Of a stretch of DNA of 13,154 nt, positions 6,950 to 13,154 are shown piece after piece. The notes under the pieces are model-generated. The model did not search any database, was not told where the DNA came from, and saw only the letters and a program-made list of their open reading frames with translations. The translations under genes were made by a program, and so were the position numbers. The stretch comes from Candidatus Neoflavobacterium equi (GTDB lineage Bacteria > Bacteroidota > Bacteroidia > Flavobacteriales > Flavobacteriaceae), in the NCBI GenBank assembly GCA_018065745.1, contig JAGHSS010000049.1, forward strand, positions 1 through 13,154, in the 5' to 3' direction. How positions within the stretch are numbered: position 1 is the stretch's first letter; each line of letters starts with the position of its first letter.

Positions 6950-7639
6950 TTATGATGAAAAATCTTCTTTTAATTCTTTTGCCTTTTCTGGGGCATTTAA
7001 TTGCTTCAAATATAAGTCATATAATTTTTGAAATGTAACTTTTGATCGGCCAATTTTATATGCGCTTTTATAAAATCCTTCCGCGTTATCATAACGTTTG
7101 TAATTGACTTCAATATCGCCTTTTGCCAAATAGCCATCCACCTTTGAAATGGCCAAAAGCTCTTCTGCATATTGTTTGGCTTTGACTTCACTCCCACCAA
7201 ATATGCTGGGCACTTCCAAATTCATCAAAACCAAAGCCCAACGGACATCAATATATTTGGGATCCAAAGTTGCAGACTTTTCAAAGTTTATCTTGATGTC
7301 TTTTAACAAAGACAAGGCTTTGAACTTATTTGACTTTTTGGCAATCATCGCCATACATCCTGCATAGCGATACAAAAAAACCGGATCTTCACTTTTGACC
7401 TTGGTCAATCTTTTGTATAAATTCAAAGCACCCTCATAATCATGCATCATGGCATATACATCTGCTAGATGCTCCACCAAGACTGCATCATTGGGACTTT
7501 CTTTTAGCAGGGCTTCAAAATAAGGCTTAGCCTCTGCATATTTTTTGTGTTCATATAATTCAAACGCCTTTTGTTTGCTCCCTTGTGCATGAACCCAAAA
7601 CACAGACAACAAACACATAATAAGTGTATACCGATTCAT
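6950..7639 (-). CDS. Secreted tetratricopeptide-repeat protein
   Basis: This 229-residue exported protein has a signal peptide at 1-18 (ending WVHAQ) and is otherwise almost entirely helical. TPR-like units are visible at about 24-57 (AFELYEHKKYAEAKPYFEALLK), 58-91 (ADVYAMMHDYEGALNLYKRL) and near the C-terminus (about 167-200). A central segment with PSIFGGSEVKAKQYAEELL (144-162) and DGYLAKGDI resembles a motif I recall from flavobacterial TPR proteins of unknown function. Such proteins usually serve as protein-protein scaffolds, here in the periplasm. It lies seven bases after the 748-residue gene and 22 bases before mpl, so it is probably co-transcribed with both. No enzymatic motif is visible. 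Confidence 0.88.
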   Translation of the reverse strand: MNRYTLIMCLLSVFWVHAQGSKQKAFELYEHKKYAEAKPYFEALLKESPNDAVLVEHLADVYAMMHDYEGALNLYKRLTKVKSEDPVFLYRYAGCMAMIAKKSNKFKALSLLKDIKINFEKSATLDPKYIDVRWALVLMNLEVPSIFGGSEVKAKQYAEELLAISKVDGYLAKGDIEVNYKRYDNAEGFYKSAYKIGRSKVTFQKLYDLYLKQLNAPEKAKELKEDFSS

Positions 7640-7646
7640 CTTCTTC

Positions 7647-9893
7647 CTATTTTTTCAGATATGTTCTGAAATATCCACATTCATTTATCACCTCCTTATA
7701 ATATTTGGTATTCGCATATTTTGATTTCAATTCTTTAAATCCATCCCAAGCCTTAAATATCGGCTCTGGGTATCCATAATAGGTACCGGATTTAAAATAG
7801 GTATCATAATAAAAACTATTGCGTTGTGTCTTGGCCAACATATACTGCATCTTGGCACGTTGCTCATCATCAGTAGCTTGCTTCAATGCCAATGTATAAT
7901 ATTTTGAGGCTAAATTGGTATTGAATTCTGCATTGTTGGATTTGCTATGTAAATCATATCTGGAATTGTAAATTGTGGTTTGATAAAAATAGCGGGCATT
8001 CCCAAAATAACTCATATTGTAATAGGCATTACCAAGCAACATAGCGTTGTTGTACACATCAATCCCTTGGTCTATATTGGTTTTCATGTCTTTCATTTTT
8101 GCCAATAACGACTGTACATTGTATTTTACAGATTGCTTTGCCATATGGTCACAGTCGTTGCAATCTTTAATCTTTCCATTGAATGGATTCCCCAACAAGA
8201 TCACGTCCTGATCTGCAGGAATTTGTTTGGACAATGCAACAGCAGCATCCAATTGATCATTGTAAACCAATTGCACCACTTGAAATCTCAAGATGTCCCC
8301 CAATTTGTGAGGATACTGACTCAAAGCTAAACTTTCCCAATTGGATTTCCCAGGGTTGTTCATCAATTTTTTTAACTGCTCCAAATTTTCATTCGCATCC
8401 AAAAACGGAGAATTTGGAACAAATAACTCCGCCATCAGCATATTTTTATCTGCACTGTAGACATTGGAGATGTATTGTTTTGAAAATTCAACTGCCTGTT
8501 GAAACCTAAAAGAATCTTCATAAGTATATTTGGTATTCAAATCTGCTACCAGCCATTTAAAATCCCCCATAATGCTTTGGATGGATTTCTCATTCATCTT
8601 CTCCACCTGCAATAAGGTATTTAAATAATTGAGGAGGCGCAATTGATTTTTGAAATCTGCATTGGAATTTCCGATCTTGGACGCTTCACCCAAAAATTTA
8701 GTTGCCTCACTGTAATTCCCCTTCATGGTGGAAAGATATCCAGCTGCTGTCAACCACAATTGTGGGTTATGTGTGTTTTTTGACTGGGCTACTTTTTGAA
8801 TAAACTCCAGTTTTTTCTTGTCCAAATCTGCAGCTATTCGCTTTTTATATTGGGCATTTGCGCCACTTCCCTTTTCCTTTTCAGCAAAGGCTGTATTGCC
8901 ACTTTCATAAATATTCACTGAGCGCACCAAAAGGTAATCCAAGTGTTCAGATTTTGGATCCAATGCATAAATTTCCTGCATGGATCTAAATTCATCTTTA
9001 TAATAGCCCAAGACTGACCAAAGGGCAATCTTTTCTTTTGGCGTTTTGGCCAGTTGCAAAGACTGGTTGAAATCTGTTTCTGATTGCGGTTTGAAGTCGT
9101 TGTTTGACAGGGATCTCATCCCCACTGCATTGTCAAATACCTGTGCAAAGACATAATTTGCTTTTGCATAGTTTTTATTTTTCTTGTAGACACCTCCCAC
9201 ATAATTCCATCCTCTGTAGTACAGACTGTTTTTGGGTTGTGCTGCTTGGGTTTCATCAAAAAAGGAAATCACCTTTTGAGGGTCGTCAGAATAGAAGTAA
9301 GATCTCAGAGTCAAAAACCAATACCTGTTTTTAAGAAAGGCATCGTTTGTAACGCTGTCAAAGTTCTTTTTTATACTTTGAGGAAGATCCACCTTGGAAC
9401 GCTTCTGTGGTTTGTAATCCCAATAATCTACTTCTTGGTTGGAGAATTGTTCCAACATTTGCGTGGTGTACATATAAATAACAAAGTTGCGCGTTTTGGT
9501 ATCATTGAGATCCAATCCATCAACAACCCCTTTGTTGCCTTTTTTCATTTTCTCATAGACCGCTTCAAAGCTAGCTCCTGAGTCTTGAGCATACATCAGA
9601 TTTTTTAATTTTTCTGTCGTGTATTTATTGTTGAGATACGTGCGCCATTCCGCAACATTATCATCATTGTAATTGTGCATTTCACCCATTACAGAATGCG
9701 TATTGTAAAAATAGCTCGAACTGGAATAATTGAAATTTTCAAAAGATTTTGGAACAAATATTTCAGGCGTGAAGTGAGAACTCAACGGCCAATCCCAATC
9801 ACCACCTCCACATGCATACCCTACTCCCAAAGAACTAACAACAATACTAGTGCATACCAGAGATTTTTTCAAAGAGGGAAACTTCATTTTCAT
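7647..9893 (-). CDS. Large secreted helical-repeat protein, probable lipoprotein, function unknown
   Basis: This 748-residue exported protein is of a type I associate with Bacteroidota but cannot name. The N-terminus is a signal sequence (1-27) leading to C28 in YACGGGDWDW. The residues before C28 are not a strict lipobox, so lipidation is likely but not certain. The mature protein is rich in Tyr, Asn and Lys. It contains TPR/SEL1-like helical hairpins at about 225-258, 376-408, 615-645 and 662-690. A CNDCDH motif (578-583) could bind metal or form a disulfide bond. The start at 9893 gives the complete signal peptide. M3 (9887) is a possible alternative, and there is no later Met before the signal. 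As a result the gene overlaps the end of the upstream lipoprotein gene by 47 bases. It probably works as an envelope scaffold with the other operon products. Confidence 0.85.
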   Translation of the reverse strand: MKMKFPSLKKSLVCTSIVVSSLGVGYACGGGDWDWPLSSHFTPEIFVPKSFENFNYSSSSYFYNTHSVMGEMHNYNDDNVAEWRTYLNNKYTTEKLKNLMYAQDSGASFEAVYEKMKKGNKGVVDGLDLNDTKTRNFVIYMYTTQMLEQFSNQEVDYWDYKPQKRSKVDLPQSIKKNFDSVTNDAFLKNRYWFLTLRSYFYSDDPQKVISFFDETQAAQPKNSLYYRGWNYVGGVYKKNKNYAKANYVFAQVFDNAVGMRSLSNNDFKPQSETDFNQSLQLAKTPKEKIALWSVLGYYKDEFRSMQEIYALDPKSEHLDYLLVRSVNIYESGNTAFAEKEKGSGANAQYKKRIAADLDKKKLEFIQKVAQSKNTHNPQLWLTAAGYLSTMKGNYSEATKFLGEASKIGNSNADFKNQLRLLNYLNTLLQVEKMNEKSIQSIMGDFKWLVADLNTKYTYEDSFRFQQAVEFSKQYISNVYSADKNMLMAELFVPNSPFLDANENLEQLKKLMNNPGKSNWESLALSQYPHKLGDILRFQVVQLVYNDQLDAAVALSKQIPADQDVILLGNPFNGKIKDCNDCDHMAKQSVKYNVQSLLAKMKDMKTNIDQGIDVYNNAMLLGNAYYNMSYFGNARYFYQTTIYNSRYDLHSKSNNAEFNTNLASKYYTLALKQATDDEQRAKMQYMLAKTQRNSFYYDTYFKSGTYYGYPEPIFKAWDGFKELKSKYANTKYYKEVINECGYFRTYLKK

Positions 9894-10857
9894 AATTTTT
9901 AAAATTTATTTGATCCAGGTCATAGAGAATTATTTCATCTATTGGTTGCGCAACATGCGCTTCCACGTCCTCAATCATTTCTAGTAGTTGGTTTGCTTTA
10001 ATTTTTTCAAATTTAACCAAGTCTCCGGTTTTGAGGTAGGCCCCTTTAAAAAAATGAGATTTGATTACTTTGTAAAACATCTCATTGACCTTTTCAAAAT
10101 GCGCGCTTTCAAAATCGTCGACTGTTAATTTGGGCAATAATTCTACCACCCGATTATTTTCAATATGTATCCCCCAACTGTAAATTGGCAAAGCCAATTT
10201 GACCGGGAGTTTATAGGTATTTATAAACGGAATATAACGCTGTGCAATTGCCCTGTCATATATAGAATTTTTATTGTCAATCCCAATTTGTCCCATATTG
10301 TAATACATCAATACACCATAGTCTACATTGGGAATTCCCGTTTTGTCTGCAAATTTTATTTGATGTAATCTGATGGTTGAGGAAACCGGAATTTCAGAAT
10401 TCTTTTTTACCAGGTCTACCAAATTCAAAAAGCGCTCTTTTGATTGTAGAGACCAGTCGCAATCCAATTGAATTTCTGTCGGAGGTAAGTCGTTATAAGA
10501 TTGTATTTGACTGACCAGAGAAGTTATTTGCTGGGCCAGTTTTTCCAGGTTGACGTGTTTTTCCAGCATCACCTCATTTTTGATGTAGACCACGGGAATC
10601 ACATCAACAGCTGGTTTGGTAAGGAAGTTAATTTTGGATATGGGTATGGCATTTTTTTCTGATAGGCCCACGTCAAAGAAGCGGACGTACAATTTCTTTA
10701 CCTCCAATTTATCTAAAACTTGAGATTCACGACTACTTAAAGAAAACGTTGTTCTCCAGTAATAGAAGGATAATTTCCTTGGTGGCTGATCTTGTTTGCA
10801 AGAGCAAAGCATCAAACAGCATAAGGAAATCAGTAAACTAAAATACTTCATATTCAA
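9847..10857 (-). CDS. Lipoprotein with predicted GH18-like TIM barrel
   Basis: This is a 336-residue lipoprotein with signal sequence 1-19 and lipobox LCSC (C20), followed by KQDQ. Eight strand-like segments can be followed in order: LSFYYW (29-34), KKLYVRFFDV (54-63), VIPVVYI (86-92), EIQLDCDW (128-135), STIRLHQI (160-167), GVLMYYNMG (181-189), KLALPIYSWG (220-229) and EIILYDLDQI (308-317). This pattern fits a (beta/alpha)8 barrel. LDCDWS sits where GH18 enzymes have DxDxE. MYYNMG and LALPIYSW resemble the sixth- and seventh-strand signatures of that family. The GH18 catalytic Glu position is S136, so standard chitinase chemistry is doubtful, and binding or a different acid (D132, D134, D313, D315) is possible. 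It is the first gene of the operon ending with mpl. The barrel and the GH18 link are inference from reading strands. A convincing promoter is not visible in the 53 bases before the S46 terminator. Confidence 0.82.
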   Translation of the reverse strand: MNMKYFSLLISLCCLMLCSCKQDQPPRKLSFYYWRTTFSLSSRESQVLDKLEVKKLYVRFFDVGLSEKNAIPISKINFLTKPAVDVIPVVYIKNEVMLEKHVNLEKLAQQITSLVSQIQSYNDLPPTEIQLDCDWSLQSKERFLNLVDLVKKNSEIPVSSTIRLHQIKFADKTGIPNVDYGVLMYYNMGQIGIDNKNSIYDRAIAQRYIPFINTYKLPVKLALPIYSWGIHIENNRVVELLPKLTVDDFESAHFEKVNEMFYKVIKSHFFKGAYLKTGDLVKFEKIKANQLLEMIEDVEAHVAQPIDEIILYDLDQINFKNYENEVSLFEKISGMH

Positions 10858-10902
10858 AAAATAAGTCTTACCACAAGATACTAAAATTTATAAAACACTT
10901 GT

Positions 10903-10940
10903 AAAAAAAAACGGATGTAACCTCCGTTACATCCGTTTTT
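10903..10940 (-). terminator. Intrinsic terminator of the S46 peptidase gene
   Basis: A perfect 11-bp stem pairs ACGGATGTAAC (10911-10921) with its complement at 10926-10936 around the loop CTCC. A/T pairs at the base extend it to 15 bp. On the minus strand the hairpin is followed by nine U (complement of the A run 10903-10911). It lies 22 bases beyond the stop codon of the S46 gene, and it separates that gene from the following lipoprotein operon. Confidence 0.9.
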
Positions 10941-10961
10941 ATATTTTATGCAGATCGTAAA

Positions 10962-13115
10962 TTATTTAACGATGTCCATTTCTTCCACAAGGTGACCCGC
11001 ACCACTGTAAGTATCAATAACCCAAAGTACGAATCTGATATCACAGTTGATCGTTCTTTGTAATTTTGGATCAAAGATAACATCTCCAGCCATAGCTTCA
11101 ATGTTTCCGTCAAAAGCAAGACCAATCAATTCTCCTTTACCGTTCAACACTGGAGAACCAGAGTTACCACCTGTAATGTCGTGATCTGTCAAAAAGTTCA
11201 CGTGAAGAGAACCGTCTTTATCAGCATATTGACCATAGTTTTTATCTGCAGCCATATCTCTTAAGTTTTGAGGCAAGTCAAATTCAAGATCTCCTGCTTT
11301 GTATTTTTTAACCATACCGTCAATTGTAGTATAGTTGTTTACCTTAGCTTCTGCATTTCTTTTGTCAGCTGGCAAAGCGCGAACTGTACCATAAGTCAAA
11401 CGCAAAGTTGAGTTCGCGTCTGGATATTTAATTTCAGAAATTCCTGATTCTTTCAATCCAGCTACTAATCTTCTGTAAGCATTTCCAAAGTCATTAGTTG
11501 CTTTATCTAATGTTTCATTTGTTTTGCTGTAGTGTCCAACCAATTCATTTGACAATTTCATCATTGGATCCAATTCAATCTCTGCAACGTTTGGACGTTC
11601 CACAAAAGCTAAAAGTTTCGCTTCAGAACCATAGATTGATTTTGCAAATAAGTCCTTAACATAAGGTCCCATATTGTTGTCATATTTTCTTGCCATTTCA
11701 ACAACGTATTCTGAAATTGGGTAATCCTGAGCTTTTTGGTTGTATAAATCCAACTGAGCATTTAGAACTTCAATTTCTGCAGGGATAAAGATTTCGCTAT
11801 AGAATTCTTTAACCATTTCAACCATTTGAGGTTTCACTTGTGCTTGTTTTGCAGCGTCAGCCTTAGCATAAGCAGTCAATTGTCTTCCCAAATTTCTTGA
11901 AATTGATCCAAATGAAGAAGCTCTCAACAACGTACTTAAGTAGTTGTCGTGTTTTGCTTTATCATTCGTCAAATTGTAGTAGGCATTAATAGTAGAAACT
12001 ACATCACCATACTTCTCTTTATTTTCTTTTTTATTTGCCCATTTGTCAAATTTAGCCTCTTGTTTTGCTTTAGCGCTAGACGTTTTGAATTTAGTCAACG
12101 CATCAATCATCCCTTGACGGTTTTTCCAATAGTTAGCCAAACTTGCATATTTTGAAGCATATTTCAAATTCACTTCTGGACTGTTCACCATATAAGGTTT
12201 CAATTTGTCCATTGCCAATTTAGAAGCTTCCACCCAAGCAGGGTATGCATATTTTACATTTTGCTCAATTCCACCAGCTGGCATCCAACGGTTTGTTCTT
12301 CCAGGATATCCCAAAATCATAGCAAAATCTTTCTCTTTAACCCCACCGATATTTACAGGTAAATGGTGTTTTGGTTTCAAAGGCACATTGTTCAAGCTGT
12401 ATTCAGCAGGCTCATTGTTTGCATCTGCATACACTCTAAACATAGAGAAATCTCCTGTGTGACGTGGCCACTCCCAGTTGTCAGTATCTCCACCAAATTT
12501 ACCGATGCTCTCTTCTGGAGTTCCCACCAAACGCACATCTTTATAATCTTGATAAACAAAGTAGTAATATTCATTCCCTTGGAAAAACGGACGTACAGAA
12601 ACGGTGTATTTTCCATTCTCAGAATTTTCTTTTTGAATTTCTGCAGTTTCTTTATTTACAGCAACCTCACGTTCTTTTTCAGACATTTTTGGATTCAACT
12701 TAGAAAGAATTCTTTCCGTCACATTATCCATTCTCACAAAGAAACGCACATATAAATCTTTTGGTTTTAATTCTTCAGCACGCGTTTTTGCCCAGAAACC
12801 ATCTTTCAAATAGTTTGCATTTGCTGTTGATAATTCCGCGATTGCATCATAACCACAGTGGTGGTTTGTCAAAACCAATCCATCTTTTGAAATCATTTCT
12901 GCAGTACATCCACCATTGAATTGTACAATTGCATCTTTCAATGAGTTGTTATTGATAGAATAAATCTCATCTGCAGTCAACTGCAGTCCCATTTTTTGCA
13001 TATCTCTGTGGTTAAGACGCTCAATGAACATCAAGAACCACATACCTTCATTCGCTCTAACGCTAAAAGGAACTAGCATTAAAAAAGCGACTAATGAAAG
13101 AAGAAGTTTTTTCAT
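10962..13115 (-). CDS. S46 family dipeptidyl-peptidase (DPP7/DPP11 type)
   Basis: This 717-residue secreted serine peptidase removes dipeptides from the N-termini of oligopeptides in the periplasm. Signal peptide 1-21 (ending SVRA) precedes NEGMWF, the conserved mature start in this family. The catalytic triad is visible: His in TNHHCGY (H85/H86), Asp in TGDFSMFRVY (D222) and Ser in GGNSGSP (S652). The helical lid domain lies between about 270 and 580. The residue 18 positions after the catalytic Ser is G670 (in AFDGN). As I recall, DPP11 of Porphyromonas gingivalis has Arg at the equivalent place, giving Asp/Glu specificity, while DPP7 has Gly and prefers hydrophobic residues. This protein is therefore more likely DPP7-like. 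It stands alone, with its own terminator and a possible promoter at 13143-13150. Confidence 0.95.
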   Translation of the reverse strand: MKKLLLSLVAFLMLVPFSVRANEGMWFLMFIERLNHRDMQKMGLQLTADEIYSINNNSLKDAIVQFNGGCTAEMISKDGLVLTNHHCGYDAIAELSTANANYLKDGFWAKTRAEELKPKDLYVRFFVRMDNVTERILSKLNPKMSEKEREVAVNKETAEIQKENSENGKYTVSVRPFFQGNEYYYFVYQDYKDVRLVGTPEESIGKFGGDTDNWEWPRHTGDFSMFRVYADANNEPAEYSLNNVPLKPKHHLPVNIGGVKEKDFAMILGYPGRTNRWMPAGGIEQNVKYAYPAWVEASKLAMDKLKPYMVNSPEVNLKYASKYASLANYWKNRQGMIDALTKFKTSSAKAKQEAKFDKWANKKENKEKYGDVVSTINAYYNLTNDKAKHDNYLSTLLRASSFGSISRNLGRQLTAYAKADAAKQAQVKPQMVEMVKEFYSEIFIPAEIEVLNAQLDLYNQKAQDYPISEYVVEMARKYDNNMGPYVKDLFAKSIYGSEAKLLAFVERPNVAEIELDPMMKLSNELVGHYSKTNETLDKATNDFGNAYRRLVAGLKESGISEIKYPDANSTLRLTYGTVRALPADKRNAEAKVNNYTTIDGMVKKYKAGDLEFDLPQNLRDMAADKNYGQYADKDGSLHVNFLTDHDITGGNSGSPVLNGKGELIGLAFDGNIEAMAGDVIFDPKLQRTINCDIRFVLWVIDTYSGAGHLVEEMDIVK

Positions 13116-13142
13116 AATATCTTTTTTGTATTTATTTGTTTG

Positions 13143-13150
13143 CTAATATA
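13143..13150 (-). promoter_or_regulatory. Possible -7 element for the S46 peptidase gene
   Basis: On the minus strand these bases read TATATTAG, close to the Bacteroidota -7 consensus TAnnTTTG (one mismatch at the fixed positions). It would place the transcript start about 20 bases before the ATG, which is followed by an A-rich leader. The matching -33 element would lie beyond the window edge, so the call cannot be completed. Confidence 0.3.
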
Positions 13151-13154
13151 GTGC

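Noticed and set aside
6925..6950. Possible internal promoter or terminator between mpl and the TPR gene
   Set aside because: The gap is only 22 bases and shows neither a hairpin nor a -7-like element, so read-through is the simpler reading.
12363..12755. Plus-strand open frame of 130 codons inside the S46 gene
   Set aside because: It is antisense to a well-supported peptidase. The aromatic-rich, low-complexity product is typical of reverse-strand artefacts in AT-rich genes.

Overview
This window looks like a chromosomal segment of a flavobacterium (Bacteroidota, probably Flavobacteriaceae). The evidence is the low GC content, A-rich ribosome-binding regions without clear Shine-Dalgarno sequences, an S46 dipeptidyl-peptidase, a Bacteroidota-type Mpl ligase, several secreted proteins or lipoproteins of kinds I associate with this group, and an intergenic element resembling the Flavo-1 RNA class. 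I see no transposase, integrase, tRNA, rRNA or CRISPR array. The region is well packed and looks vertically inherited rather than a mobile island.

Layout. (1) Bases 1-153 are the C-terminal end of rarA on the + strand, followed by a strong hairpin terminator (156-187) and a structured Flavo-1-like element (about 201-314). (2) Bases 324-4129 hold a tight five-gene minus-strand operon, read from right to left. It encodes a LolD/MacB-type ABC ATPase, an FtsX-like permease with a histidine-rich periplasmic insert, a secreted CxxC (CFFCG) protein related to DUF3299, a YjjG-type HAD phosphatase and a secreted protein of unknown function. All junctions overlap or abut. (3) radC (4220-4930, minus) is divergent from a secreted DUF1287 protein (4973-5578, plus). 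(4) Bases 5575-10857 form a second minus-strand operon. It starts with a lipoprotein predicted to be a GH18-like TIM barrel lacking the usual catalytic Glu, followed by a 748-residue secreted helical-repeat protein, a small secreted TPR protein and the murein-recycling ligase Mpl. (5) Bases 10962-13115 encode an S46 dipeptidyl-peptidase with its own terminator (10903-10940) and a possible promoter at the right edge.

How the genes may work together (inference). The ABC operon resembles systems in other bacteria in which a LolD-like ATPase, an FtsX-like permease and a DUF3299 protein are linked to zinc. The histidine-rich insert supports a metal-related role, and a dyad-symmetric site just upstream could be an operator. 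In the second operon a GH18-like secreted protein and two repeat proteins are co-transcribed with Mpl, and the neighbouring convergent DUF1287 gene encodes a predicted NlpC/P60-like protein. This suggests an envelope or peptidoglycan turnover neighbourhood, but only Mpl has a well-established function there. The S46 peptidase fits periplasmic dipeptide production from external protein.
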